Shown here one piece after another: positions 24,386-33,008 of a stretch of DNA of 64,000 nt. The notes beneath the pieces were generated by a model. The model was not told where the DNA came from. It did no database searches and worked only from the letters and a program-made list of their open reading frames with translations. The stretch covers positions 1 through 64,000 of the forward strand of contig JBKPIV010000013.1 of the NCBI GenBank assembly GCA_046730395.1, in the 5' to 3' direction. A program made the translations under genes and the position numbers. Each line of letters opens with the position of its first letter. The first letter of the stretch is position 1. The DNA comes from AC-56 sp046730395 (GTDB lineage: Bacteria; Actinomycetota; Thermoleophilia; Solirubrobacterales; 70-9).

Positions 24386-25285
24386 ATGGCGCTGCTCAGA
24401 AAAGGCTCGCGACGGCGCGACCGCGCCGCTCGAGACCGGCCACGACGTGGGCGGGGCGGGGCCGAGCCCGACGACTCCCCGCCGAGCCGGCCGCCGATCG
24501 TCGAGCTTCGCGGCGCGACAGTCGTTTATCCCGGCGGCCACGTTGGTGTCGAACGGGTGTCCTTCGCGCTGGCCCGAGGGGAGTTCGCGTTCGTGGTCGG
24601 TCCGACCGGCTGCGGCAAGTCCACCCTGATCCGGATGCTGATCCGAGAGGTCGAGCCGGCGGACGGTCAGGTGCTGATCGCGGGCAGGGACATCAACCGC
24701 CTGCGGAGGGGCCGCGTGCCGCACCTCCGCCGCCGGATCGGCACGGTGTTCCAGGACTTCAAGCTCCTGCCCAACCGCAGCGTCTACGACAACGTCGCGT
24801 ACGCCGTTCAGGTGACCGGCGGCAGCCGCTCGGAGATCCGGCGCAAGGTCCCGGAGATCCTGCGCCTGGTCGGGCTGCAGGGCAAGCTCCACAACTATCC
24901 GGACCAGCTCTCGGGCGGCGAGCAGCAGCGCGTCTCGATCGCCCGCGCGTTCGTCAACCACCCTCCGCTCCTGCTCGCCGACGAGCCCACCGGCAACCTC
25001 GACCCGGAAACCTCGATCGGCATCATGCAGCTGCTCTACCGGATCAACCGCACTGGGACCACGGTCCTCGTGGCCACTCATGACCGCGACATGGTGGACA
25101 AGATGCGCCGCCGGGTGCTGGCGCTCGACGTGGGAAGGCTCGTGCGAGACGAGGCCAGGGCCGGCTACCACGACGAGTCGACGACCGAGTTCGCCGTCCG
25201 GATGCGCGCCGAGATGGGCGTCGGCAACGAAGGCCACACGAACGGCGAGCCCGAGCAGACGCTGCCCGGCCAGAGGGGCGCCTAG
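24386..25285 (+). CDS. ftsE: Cell-division ABC ATPase FtsE
   Basis: 299 residues. It has a 37-residue Arg-rich N-terminal extension, then a full ABC domain: Walker A GPTGCGKST, Q-loop FQDFKLLP, signature LSGGEQQRVSIARA, Walker B LLLADEPTGNLD and the switch His in VATHDRDM. FtsE with FtsX controls peptidoglycan hydrolases at the septum. The C-terminal about 60 residues are also longer than in E. coli. About 10 nt separate it from ftsX. The 170 bp between the REP-like element and the start show nothing else recognisable. The ATG at 24386 may be too early; conservation begins near VELRGATVVYP. Confidence 0.93.
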   Translation: MALLRKGSRRRDRAARDRPRRGRGGAEPDDSPPSRPPIVELRGATVVYPGGHVGVERVSFALARGEFAFVVGPTGCGKSTLIRMLIREVEPADGQVLIAGRDINRLRRGRVPHLRRRIGTVFQDFKLLPNRSVYDNVAYAVQVTGGSRSEIRRKVPEILRLVGLQGKLHNYPDQLSGGEQQRVSIARAFVNHPPLLLADEPTGNLDPETSIGIMQLLYRINRTGTTVLVATHDRDMVDKMRRRVLALDVGRLVRDEARAGYHDESTTEFAVRMRAEMGVGNEGHTNGEPEQTLPGQRGA

Positions 25286-25294
25286 AGGCCCGCT

Positions 25295-26209
25295 GTGACG
25301 CGCCTTCTCTTCTTCATCGCCGAGTCTTTCCGCGCGCTTCGCCGCAGCGCCGCCCCGAGCCTCGCCGCCATCGTCACCGTCGTGCTCACCACGCTCCTGA
25401 TCGGGGTCTTCGTCCCGGTGATCAAGGCGAGCTCGACGACGACAGAGAACGTGCGCAACCAGCTGGCACTGCGCGTATTCCTGGTCCCGGACGCGACCAA
25501 GAAGCAGGCGAAGGCGGTGCAACGGAAGATCGACCGGATCCCGCACGTCGAGCGCACGCAGTACATCTCCAAGCAGAGGGGCCTGAAGACGCTTCGTGAG
25601 GAGATCGGCAACCAGCCGATCAGCCAGGGGATCACGCAGCTCCGCGGCAAGAATCCCCTCCCCCTTTCGATCATCATCCACCCCGACGACGCGGACAACC
25701 TCCGCTCGATTCAGGCGGCGATCACGCCGCCCGGCCCCAACGGAAAGCCGAAGCCCATCAGCCCCGCGATCGACAGCGTGAGCAATGGCCAGGGCGCGGC
25801 CAACACGATCCGCACCGTCACCAATGCGGTCAAGATCATCCTCAGCGTGATCGCGATCCTGCTCGTGGTCGCCTCGCTGATGCTGGTCGCCAACACGATC
25901 CGGCTCTCGATCTACGCCCGGCGGCGCGAGGTCGAGGTCATGCGGCTCGTGGGCGCGACCAACTGGTTCATCCGCTGGCCGTTCGTGATCGAGGGGCTCA
26001 TCGTCGGCCTCTCGGGCGCGGCGATCGCGGTTGGCATGCTTTGGGTCGGCAAGGTGACGATCATCGACCCGTTGGCGCAGAACTTCCAGCTCATCGACAA
26101 CTTCTCGACGGTCGCTTTCAAGACCCTCGTGATCACGCTCCTGGCCGGGGCGGTCGCCGTCTCGGCGCTGGGCAGCGGCATCGTTCTGCGCCGCTTCCTC
26201 CGCGTTTGA
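25295..26209 (+). CDS. ftsX: Cell-division protein FtsX
   Basis: 304 residues. One N-terminal helix (ASLAAIVTVVLTTLLIGVFVPVI region) leads to an extracellular domain (about 50-165) containing KIDRIPHVERTQYISKQRGL, then three more helices: IILSVIAILLVVASLMLVANTI, the stretch after WFIRWPFVIEGLIVGLSGAAIAVG, and TLVITLLAGAVAVSALG. RRREVEVMRLVGATNWFI is the FtsX signature. The extracellular loop recruits and activates a peptidoglycan hydrolase in response to FtsE ATP cycling. GTG start just after ftsE. Followed by a PDZ protease, a typical neighbour. Confidence 0.93.
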   Translation: MTRLLFFIAESFRALRRSAAPSLAAIVTVVLTTLLIGVFVPVIKASSTTTENVRNQLALRVFLVPDATKKQAKAVQRKIDRIPHVERTQYISKQRGLKTLREEIGNQPISQGITQLRGKNPLPLSIIIHPDDADNLRSIQAAITPPGPNGKPKPISPAIDSVSNGQGAANTIRTVTNAVKIILSVIAILLVVASLMLVANTIRLSIYARRREVEVMRLVGATNWFIRWPFVIEGLIVGLSGAAIAVGMLWVGKVTIIDPLAQNFQLIDNFSTVAFKTLVITLLAGAVAVSALGSGIVLRRFLRV

Positions 26210-26240
26210 CTCCGAGCGCGAGGGTCGAACAAGGCCTTTG

Positions 26241-28043
26241 ATGCTGGGCCGCGCGCGAAGCTCCGGTAATTCCGACTACCGGCGTGGGTACATCTCGGGC
26301 TTGGCCGCCGGGGCGCTGGCGACGGCCGCGATCGCGCTGGTGGTCGTCTGGCTCACGGGCGGCTTCAGCGCCGCCACCGGCCCCGCTGCGGACGCCCGCA
26401 ACGCGATCGAGCAGAACTACTTCAAGGCGGTCCCCGACTCGGTGCTCGACAACGCCTCGGTCAACGGGATGCTCAACGAGATCAAGAAGCGGTACGGCGA
26501 CCGCTTCTCGCACTATTTCAACCCCCATCAGCTGCGCGAGTTCGACAGCTCGACCTCGGGGCACTTCTCTGGCGTCGGGCTGACCGTGACAGGGGTCAAG
26601 CGTGGGCTTCGTGTGGCCAGCGTGCTCCCCGACAGCCCCGCCAAGGCCGCCGGGATGAAGGAGGGGGACGTGATCGTCGGTGTCGACGGCCACTCGATTG
26701 CCGGCACCCCGGATCAGGTGGCGGTCGCGAAGATCAAGGGCCCTCCTGGCACCCCGGTGACGCTCCGCGTCGACTCCGGTCGGAGGACGCGAGAGATCCA
26801 CCTGAAGCGCGCGAGCGTGGAGCTTCCCGCGGCCACGGGGAAGATCGAGCACGCGGGGAGGACCAAGGTTGCGTACGTGCACTACTCGACGTTCAGTCAG
26901 GGGGCGCACGGCGAGCTCTCGTCGACGCTTGAGCGCCTTTACCGCCAGGGCGCGAAGGGGCTCGTGCTCGACCTTCGCGGGAACGGTGGCGGCCTGCTGG
27001 ACGAGGCGGTCCTATCGGCGAGCCTCTTCCTGAAGAAGGGCGAGAGGGTGGTGTCGACCAGCGGCCGAACGCAGGGACACCGCACCTACGACGCCCTGGG
27101 GAAGCCGCTCCAACGCGTGCCCACGGTCGTGCTGATCGACCACAACACCGCCTCGGCCGCGGAGATCCTCGCCTCGGCGCTCGCCGACCATCACGTGGCG
27201 ACCATCGTCGGCACTCGGTCGTTCGGCAAGGGCACCTTCCAGGAGGTGATCCGGCTCGCCTCCGGCGGAGCGCTCGATCTGACCGTGGGCGAATACCTGA
27301 CCGCCGACGGCGTCTCACTCGCCGGCAAGGGGATCACCCCGGACGTCAAAGCGCGCGACAACCCGAAGACCAAACGCGACGAGGCCCTTCGCAAGGCCCT
27401 CGCGGTGCTCGCCGAGACGGCCGCCGTCCAGAACAGGAGAGCCCGCGGCGGGGCGAGGCGCTCGGCCGGCGCGTGGCCGCGGTCGAGCGCCGGGGGCGCT
27501 TCGTGGTGGTCGAGCCGCTGTTCGAGCGGGGTCCCCAGGCGGGCCTCGTCCGGGGCTCGGAGCGAGTCAGGCCCGGGGAGATCGCCCTGGTCGACTTCCG
27601 CCAGGGCGGTGCCCGCGCCCTGCGGACGCTGGGCTCGGCCCAGCGCGCGCGCGATGTCGTCACGGCGCTGCTTTGGGATCGAGGCATGCGCCGTGGCTTT
27701 CCGGCGGCGCTCGAGACGGAGGCGCGAGAGGCGATCGTTGCGGCGCGCGAGGCTCCCCTGGAGCGACGTGACCTCCGTGAGCTCGCCACGTTCACGGTCG
27801 ATCCCGCGACCGCGAGGGACTTCGACGACGCGGTCTCCGCGGCGCTCGACGGCGACGGAGTGCGGCTCTGGATCCACATCGCCGATGTCTCGGCCCACGT
27901 CCGGCCGGGCGAGGGCCTGGACTCCGAGGCGCTTCGGCGCGGCACCAGCACCTACGTGCCGGGCGCGGTGGAGCCGATGCTGCCCCGGGCGCTCAGCGAC
28001 GACGCGTGCAGCCTGGCCCCGGGCACCGACAGGCTCGCCGTGA
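26241..28043 (+). CDS. S41 carboxyl-terminal processing peptidase (CtpA-like) with aberrant C-terminal overrun
   Basis: Real domains occupy about residues 1-395: an N-terminal membrane helix (GLAAGALATAAIALVVVWLTGG), S41 N-domain, PDZ (GVGLTVTGVKRGLRVASVLPDSPAKAAGMKEGDVIVGVDG) and the protease core with LDLRGNGGGLLDEAV, the nucleophile in NTASAAEIL and the lysine in GTRSFGKGTFQ. After LRKALAVLAETAAVQ (about 27430) the family normally ends. Here no stop occurs until 28043, so some 200 Arg/Ser-rich residues are read antiphase through the 5' third of the RNase R gene. I infer loss of the natural stop, or a tail of no function. The protease acts outside the membrane on periplasmic or wall proteins. 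Confidence 0.85.
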   Translation: MLGRARSSGNSDYRRGYISGLAAGALATAAIALVVVWLTGGFSAATGPAADARNAIEQNYFKAVPDSVLDNASVNGMLNEIKKRYGDRFSHYFNPHQLREFDSSTSGHFSGVGLTVTGVKRGLRVASVLPDSPAKAAGMKEGDVIVGVDGHSIAGTPDQVAVAKIKGPPGTPVTLRVDSGRRTREIHLKRASVELPAATGKIEHAGRTKVAYVHYSTFSQGAHGELSSTLERLYRQGAKGLVLDLRGNGGGLLDEAVLSASLFLKKGERVVSTSGRTQGHRTYDALGKPLQRVPTVVLIDHNTASAAEILASALADHHVATIVGTRSFGKGTFQEVIRLASGGALDLTVGEYLTADGVSLAGKGITPDVKARDNPKTKRDEALRKALAVLAETAAVQNRRARGGARRSAGAWPRSSAGGASWWSSRCSSGVPRRASSGARSESGPGRSPWSTSARAVPAPCGRWARPSARAMSSRRCFGIEACAVAFRRRSRRRRERRSLRRARLPWSDVTSVSSPRSRSIPRPRGTSTTRSPRRSTATECGSGSTSPMSRPTSGRARAWTPRRFGAAPAPTCRARWSRCCPGRSATTRAAWPRAPTGSP

Positions 28044-29176
28044 CCGCCGAGATCGTGCTGGGCGGCGACGGCGCTCCCCGCTCGGCCCACTTCTACCGGA
28101 GCCTCGTCCGCTCGGACGCGCGGATGACCTACGAGCAGCTCGACGAGTTCTTCGGCGGGCGCGTCGATCCCCCGGCGGCGATCGCGACGCCGCTCGATCT
28201 CGCCCGCCGGGCCGCCGGCGCGATCGCCGCCCGGCGACCGGTGGAATCGCTCGAGATCGAGTCGTTCGAGCCGGAGTTCTCGTTCGATCAGGACGGCTCG
28301 GTGACCCGAGCGCGGTCGGTGTATCAGACCGAGGCGCACAAGCTCATCGAGCACTTGATGATCCTCACGAACGAACGGGTCGCCACCCTGCTGGAGCGGC
28401 GACGGATACCGACGCTCTACCGGGTGCACGAGCAGCCCGACCCGGCGCGGATCGAGCGGCTGGTCGAGCAGCTCGCCGCCCTCGGGGTGCCCACCCCGCC
28501 GGTTCCTGAGCGGCTCTCGCCGTCCGAGGCCGGGGCGCTCGTGGGGGAGATCAGCCGGGTCGTGGCCCGCGAGGCGGCGCGACGGGGGCACGGCCGAGAC
28601 GCGTATACCTCCCTCGTGCTCCGCTCGCTGAAGCAGGCCTACTACTCCCATCGCAACCTCGGCCACGCCGGGTTGGGGAGCCCCGCTTACGCGCACTTCA
28701 CTTCTCCCATCCGCCGTTATCCGGACCTGATCGCCCATCGCGCGCTACTGGCGGCGATCGGCGCAGGGGAGGACGAGCCCGAGTCCGAGCGCGTTCACGA
28801 GGCGGGGTGGGGGAGCTCGGAGCGCGAGCGCGAGGCGAGCGCGGTCGAGCGCGACGCCGACCGCGTCTGCGCCGCGTTCCTCCTCGGCCGCGAGCTCTTC
28901 GAGTCGGGCTGGAACGCCTCCTTCGACGGCGAGGTCTCCGGCGTGATCGGGGCGGGGGCGTTCGTTCGCTTCGGCGGCGAGCTCGGCGACGTCTACGAGG
29001 GGCTGCTGCCGGCGCGTCTTCTCCGCGGTGAGCGCTTCGACCTGAGCGAGACCGAGACCGCCCTCGTCGGGCGGCGGAGCGGCCGCACGCTGCGGCTCGG
29101 CGATCCGCTCACCGTGAAGGTGGACTCGATCGACGCCCCTCGCGGGCGCACGGACTTGGCTCCTGCCGATGGCTAA
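27473..29176 (+). CDS. rnr: RNase R/II-family 3'-5' exoribonuclease
   Basis: 567 residues. An N-terminal cold-shock-like segment (RRGRFVVVEPLFERG) precedes the RNB catalytic domain, with the magnesium-binding acidic cluster VDPATARDFDDAVSA, LWIHIADVSAHV, YVPGAVEPMLP, and HFTSPIRRYPDLIAHR. The C-terminal S1-like strand region is SGVIGAGAFVRFGG-ELGDVYEGLLP. It degrades structured RNA and, with SmpB-tmRNA, removes stalled messages; adjacency to smpB (8-nt overlap) supports this. It is shorter than E. coli RNase R (813) because the extra N-terminal helix-turn-helix and basic tail are missing. First start in frame is the GTG at 27473, lying inside the protease reading frame. Confidence 0.92.
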   Translation: MAAVERRGRFVVVEPLFERGPQAGLVRGSERVRPGEIALVDFRQGGARALRTLGSAQRARDVVTALLWDRGMRRGFPAALETEAREAIVAAREAPLERRDLRELATFTVDPATARDFDDAVSAALDGDGVRLWIHIADVSAHVRPGEGLDSEALRRGTSTYVPGAVEPMLPRALSDDACSLAPGTDRLAVTAEIVLGGDGAPRSAHFYRSLVRSDARMTYEQLDEFFGGRVDPPAAIATPLDLARRAAGAIAARRPVESLEIESFEPEFSFDQDGSVTRARSVYQTEAHKLIEHLMILTNERVATLLERRRIPTLYRVHEQPDPARIERLVEQLAALGVPTPPVPERLSPSEAGALVGEISRVVAREAARRGHGRDAYTSLVLRSLKQAYYSHRNLGHAGLGSPAYAHFTSPIRRYPDLIAHRALLAAIGAGEDEPESERVHEAGWGSSEREREASAVERDADRVCAAFLLGRELFESGWNASFDGEVSGVIGAGAFVRFGGELGDVYEGLLPARLLRGERFDLSETETALVGRRSGRTLRLGDPLTVKVDSIDAPRGRTDLAPADG

Positions 29177-29663
29177 GCGGCGCAAGCCCGCATCGGGCGA
29201 TGTGGCGACCAACCGCCGCGCCCGGCACAAGTACGAGCTCCTCGACACCTACGAGTGCGGGATCGAGCTGCTAGGCACCGAGGTGAAGGCCCTCCGTGAG
29301 GGAAACGCGCAACTCGGCGACGCCTACGCCGTGATCGAGGGCGGCGAGGTGTGGCTGCGGAATGCGCACATCCCGCCCTACGCACCCGCGGCCGACCAAA
29401 ACCACGACCCGGAGCGTCCCCGCAAGCTGTTGCTTCACCGCTACGAGATCGAGCGCCTCATCGGCCGCAGCGAGCGCCGCGGGCTCACCCTGATCCCCAC
29501 ACGAATCTATTTCAAGGGACCGCACGCGAAGGTCGAGCTGGCGCTCGCTCGAGGCAAGGAGCAACGCGACCGCCGGCGGGAGATCCGCGATCGGGACGTG
29601 CAGCGGGAAATCGAGCGGGAGCTGAGCGCGCGCCGGCGTGGGCGGGGCCGCGCCGATGCCTGA
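29169..29663 (+). CDS. smpB: SsrA-binding protein SmpB
   Basis: 164 residues. The partner of tmRNA in trans-translation: it mimics the anticodon arm and places tmRNA on stalled ribosomes. Diagnostic motifs are NRRARHKYELLDTYECGIELLGTEVKALREG, the OB-fold central strands, HIPPYAPA, and the basic C-terminal tail (GKEQRDRRREIRDRDVQREIE) that forms a helix in the mRNA channel. It overlaps rnr by 8 nt. The tmRNA gene itself is 3.3 kb downstream, so both halves of the system are in this window. Confidence 0.96.
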   Translation: MAKRRKPASGDVATNRRARHKYELLDTYECGIELLGTEVKALREGNAQLGDAYAVIEGGEVWLRNAHIPPYAPAADQNHDPERPRKLLLHRYEIERLIGRSERRGLTLIPTRIYFKGPHAKVELALARGKEQRDRRREIRDRDVQREIERELSARRRGRGRADA

Positions 29664-29728
29664 AGACCCCGTCTCAGCTCATCGGCGGTTCCACTCGCCG
29701 CCCCCGCGCGTGCGACGATAGGGGCCAG

Positions 29729-31546
29729 ATGCCTTCGTTCAGGCTCAGTGGCAGGGGCGGCAACGGGGAAGAGAAGCGGCGCAAGCACCGCGCGTTCAGG
29801 CTCTCGCGCGGCGCCGATGAGACAGCTGCGCCGCAGCCACCGCCCACCCCGGCCCAGCCGGCCGAGCCGTCGCCGAAGACGCCCCCGGCGCCGCCGCAGC
29901 GAGAGCAAGCGAAGGGCGAGCGCAAGAAGTTGAAGCAACAGGAGCGTGTGGCAAAGCGTGCCCGCCGGGAGGGCGGACGAGCCAAGGGCCCTCAATCGCA
30001 GGCGACGGCTCCCGGGGATGAGGCCGGGGCGCCGCAGCCGCCCCGAGCGCCGACGGAGGCGCAGGCGGCCGAGCAGCACGAGGTGCCCGAAGCTCCGCCA
30101 GCGGCGCCTCCCCCCGAAGGGGAGTCCCGCCGCGCGCGCCGCCAGCGCAAGCGCGAGGAGAAACGCGCCGCCCGCGCCGCCGAAAGGGAACGCGCAAAGC
30201 GGGAGCGCGAGCGAGCCCTCGAGGATCGGCGCCGAGCGCGCGAGGAGCGCAAACGGGCAAAGGCCGCGCGTAGGCCCCCGCGCGACGCGCCCCCGGAGCC
30301 CCAGCCCCCGCTCGCGGGCCCTCAGCCCGAGGCTCGCGTGCCGCCGAGGGCAGAGGAGGAACCCCCGCCTGTCCCGTCGGAGTCGGCGCCGGCCCCGGAA
30401 GAGCCCGCCGAGGCCGAAGCACCCACCGTGGTGGAGTCACAGGCGGCGGCCGAGGGAGCCGAGCCGTCTGCGGCCGAGGAGATCGCCGCGGGCGCCGCAG
30501 CTGGCGGGCTCGCGGGCGCGCTCCAGGAGGAAGCATTGGAGCAGCGAGCGCTCCGCGATGCCGCCGAGCGGGAGGCGATGGCGCGCCTCGAGGAGTCCGA
30601 GCGACGGAGCGCGGAGGACGCGGCCGCCGCGGAGCGGGATCGAGTCGGGGCCGAGGCCGAGCGCCGCATCCGACAGGCCGAGGAGGCGCAGCGCCAGGCC
30701 GCAGAAGAAGCCGCGGAGCCGGCGGCCGAGCCGCAGGGGGAAGGTCCTGACGCTCGCGAGGCCGCGCCGCGCCTCGAGGAGGTGGAGGCCGGAGCGCCCC
30801 CGATCGACCACCCGGAGGGCGAGCGCGATGCGCTGATGGCCGAGTTGCGGTCGGCGGAGGAGCAGCTCGAGCGCCGGCGAGGCCAGGAGGAGGAGCTGGC
30901 GCGCGAGCTCCAGGAGACCGAGGCCCGCCTCGGCGACGCCCAGCGCCGCACCGCCGAGGCGCTCGAGCGCGCGGCCAGGCGGCTCGAGGAGGTCGAGGCG
31001 CGGGCGGGCGAGGCGGAGGCGCGCGCGGAGCGGGCCGAGCAGCTCGCCAAGCTGAAGACTGAGGGAATCGAGCAGGAGCAGCGTCTGCGCGATCTCCTGG
31101 ACCGAATCGCGGAGACGGAGCGGCGCGCAACCGAGGCCGAGCGCCGGGCGCGCGAGACGGTCAGCCGGATCGAGGCCGTCGCCCCGGGGCCTGAACCGCC
31201 GCAGGAGCCCGCGCCTGCACCTCCGCCCGAACCCTCCCCACCCCGGCCGGAGCCACCCGCGCCGCCCGAGCCACCGGCGCCCGCCGCGCAACCACCGGAG
31301 TCGCCCGAGGGGGGCGCGGAGGGGGGTGAATCACGGCTCGGGCCCGTGGCCGAAGGGCCGACGCTCAACCTCAACCAGGCGACCTACGACCAGCTGCGCG
31401 AACTGAACCTCTCGGTGACCCAGACGGGCCGTATTCTCGCCTACCGCGAGCGCCTCGGCGGGTTTGCGTCACTCGATCAGTTGGACAGCATTCCGGGCTT
31501 CCCGCGCTCCTTCCTCGACGAGCTCAAGCCCCGCCTCACCATCTAG
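29729..31546 (+). CDS. Large charged coiled-coil protein with C-terminal helix-hairpin-helix domain
   Basis: 605 residues from the ATG at 29729. Residues 1-290 are Pro/Ala/Arg/Glu-rich low complexity with highly basic stretches (RRARRQRKREEKRAARAAERERAKRERER). About 290-490 is a near-continuous Glu/Arg/Ala coiled coil (LRSAEEQLERRRGQEEELARELQE). A Pro-rich hinge follows (EPPQEPAPAPPPEPSPP), and the last 60 residues form a helix-hairpin-helix domain (LNLNQATYDQLRELNLSVTQTGRILAYRERLGGFASLDQLDSIPGF) of the ComEA type, usually DNA-binding. No signal peptide or membrane helix is seen, so it is probably cytoplasmic, with a long flexible spacer to a DNA-binding tip. Role unknown; a nucoid- or division-associated function is only a guess. 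Confidence 0.68.
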   Translation: MPSFRLSGRGGNGEEKRRKHRAFRLSRGADETAAPQPPPTPAQPAEPSPKTPPAPPQREQAKGERKKLKQQERVAKRARREGGRAKGPQSQATAPGDEAGAPQPPRAPTEAQAAEQHEVPEAPPAAPPPEGESRRARRQRKREEKRAARAAERERAKRERERALEDRRRAREERKRAKAARRPPRDAPPEPQPPLAGPQPEARVPPRAEEEPPPVPSESAPAPEEPAEAEAPTVVESQAAAEGAEPSAAEEIAAGAAAGGLAGALQEEALEQRALRDAAEREAMARLEESERRSAEDAAAAERDRVGAEAERRIRQAEEAQRQAAEEAAEPAAEPQGEGPDAREAAPRLEEVEAGAPPIDHPEGERDALMAELRSAEEQLERRRGQEEELARELQETEARLGDAQRRTAEALERAARRLEEVEARAGEAEARAERAEQLAKLKTEGIEQEQRLRDLLDRIAETERRATEAERRARETVSRIEAVAPGPEPPQEPAPAPPPEPSPPRPEPPAPPEPPAPAAQPPESPEGGAEGGESRLGPVAEGPTLNLNQATYDQLRELNLSVTQTGRILAYRERLGGFASLDQLDSIPGFPRSFLDELKPRLTI

Positions 31547-31564
31547 AGGCAGGTATTCAGGTGA

Positions 31565-31593
31565 GGAGCCTTCAGGCTCCGAAACTGGCATGT
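31565..31593. repeat. REP-like hairpin element, copy 2
   Basis: GGAGCC-TTCA-GGCTCC (31565-31580) followed by GAAACTGGCATGT (31581-31593), the same downstream tag as the 24.2 kb copy. Both copies are preceded by TGAG(G), and stem bases differ but remain paired. It lies between convergent genes, where it could also terminate transcription. Confidence 0.6.
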
Positions 31594-31604
31594 GCCGTTC
31601 CTCG

Positions 31605-32972
31605 TCAGAGGCCGTACTTCTCCATTAGCTTCAGCCAGACCTCGCTGCGAGTGGGGAAGGTCGGCACGGCGTGCCAGAGTCTCTCCAGCGGCACGGCGCC
31701 GGCGACCGCGATTGTCGCGGCGTGAAGGAAGTCCGCCGTCTCGGCCCCCACGAACGTCGCCCCAACGAGCACGCGGCGCTCCTCGTCGACGACGATGCGA
31801 GTCGTTCCCGGCGTGTTGCGGCCGTGGAAGCTGGCTCCGGCGGTGGCGGAGGTCTCGACGTCGACGGCGCGGGCGTCGATCCCAGCCTCTCTCGCCGCGT
31901 CGAGCGTATAGCCGACCGCGGCGACCTCGGGGTCCGTGAAGGTGACCCGCGGCGAGCCGTGCTTGTCCGCGGTTGCGATGGCGTCCCTGCCGATGATGTT
32001 GTCGGCGGCGAGCCGCCCCTGGTACTTGCCCATGTGGGTAAGGAGTGAACGCCCGGTCACGTCGCCGATCGCGTACAGCCAGTCGGAGCCGTCCACACGC
32101 AGCCGGTCGTCGGTCCGAAGCCATCCGCCCGCCCCGACGCCCACCGTCTCCAGGCCGATCCCCTCGGTGCGTGGCTTGCGGCCGATCGCTACGAGGAGCA
32201 CCTCACCCGCAACGTTGCCGCCGTCCTCCAGCTCGACCGTCACCTCGTCGTTGCCGGTCCGGACCGAGCTCGCCTTGGTCCCGGTGCGTATGTCCACCCC
32301 GCCTTCGCGCAACCCGGCCGCGACCTGCTCGCTCGCAAACGGCTCCTCCTGCGTGAGCACCCGATCCATGGCCTCGATCAGGGTCACCTCGGCGCCGAGA
32401 CTGCGCCACGCCTGGGCCAGCTCGGCCCCGACGGGCCCGCCCCCAAGCACGACGAGGCTCGTTGGGACCCGCTTCGATGTCGTCGCCTCGCGGTTGTCCC
32501 ACGGCTTCGCAGCGGCCAGGCCGTCGATCGGCGGGATGGCCGCGTCGGAGCCGGTCGCGACCACCACCGCCCGGCGAGCGACGAGCCTGTCTTCGCCCAC
32601 CTTCACCCGCCGCTCGCCGTCGAGCTCGCCGTGGCCCCGGAAGAGCTCGATTCCCCGCTCCCCCAGCCACGGAAGCTGCCCGGAGTCGTCCAGGTTCGAG
32701 ATCACCTCATCCCGGCGCCGCAGCGCCGCGATCGGGTCGAGTCCCCCGGTCACGGCCTCGGCGGCGCCGGGCACGCGCCGGACCTCGGCGAGCGCCTCCG
32801 CCGGCCGGAGCAGCGCCTTCGACGGCATGCAGGCGTAATACGAGCACTCCCCTCCGACGAGGTGGGGCTCTACGATCGCGACCTCGAGTCCACCGTCCGC
32901 CAAGCGCCCTGCGCACACCTCGCCAGGCGCGCCGGCGCCCATCACGACGGCGTCGAATTCGCGCTCTTCCAT
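31605..32972 (-). CDS. Class I pyridine nucleotide-disulfide oxidoreductase (dihydrolipoamide dehydrogenase / mercuric-reductase-like)
   Basis: 455 residues. FAD-binding GAGAPGEVCAGRLA at the N-terminus, the redox pair GGECSYYACMPSKALLRP (CX4C), the NAD(P)H motif VVLGGGPVGAELAQAW, then AIGRKPRTEG and the FAD signature LYAIGDVTGRSLLTH. The C-terminal dimer domain reads WHAVPTFPTRSEVW, close to the His-Pro-Thr-x-Ser-Glu of lipoamide dehydrogenase but with HAVPTFPTRSE. It is therefore not a typical pyruvate-dehydrogenase E3, and no E2/E1 genes are near. It likely reduces a disulfide or metal substrate. ATG at 32972; the tmRNA promoter region begins just upstream on the other strand. Confidence 0.88.
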   Translation of the reverse strand: MEEREFDAVVMGAGAPGEVCAGRLADGGLEVAIVEPHLVGGECSYYACMPSKALLRPAEALAEVRRVPGAAEAVTGGLDPIAALRRRDEVISNLDDSGQLPWLGERGIELFRGHGELDGERRVKVGEDRLVARRAVVVATGSDAAIPPIDGLAAAKPWDNREATTSKRVPTSLVVLGGGPVGAELAQAWRSLGAEVTLIEAMDRVLTQEEPFASEQVAAGLREGGVDIRTGTKASSVRTGNDEVTVELEDGGNVAGEVLLVAIGRKPRTEGIGLETVGVGAGGWLRTDDRLRVDGSDWLYAIGDVTGRSLLTHMGKYQGRLAADNIIGRDAIATADKHGSPRVTFTDPEVAAVGYTLDAAREAGIDARAVDVETSATAGASFHGRNTPGTTRIVVDEERRVLVGATFVGAETADFLHAATIAVAGAVPLERLWHAVPTFPTRSEVWLKLMEKYGL

Positions 32973-33008
32973 GCGGCGCGGGCTACCCTATCCGTAGTGA
33001 CATAGCAC

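Noticed and set aside
27480..28043. C-terminal tail of the S41 protease as a real extra domain
   Set aside because: Its composition is that of an antiphase shadow of rnr and shows no domain.
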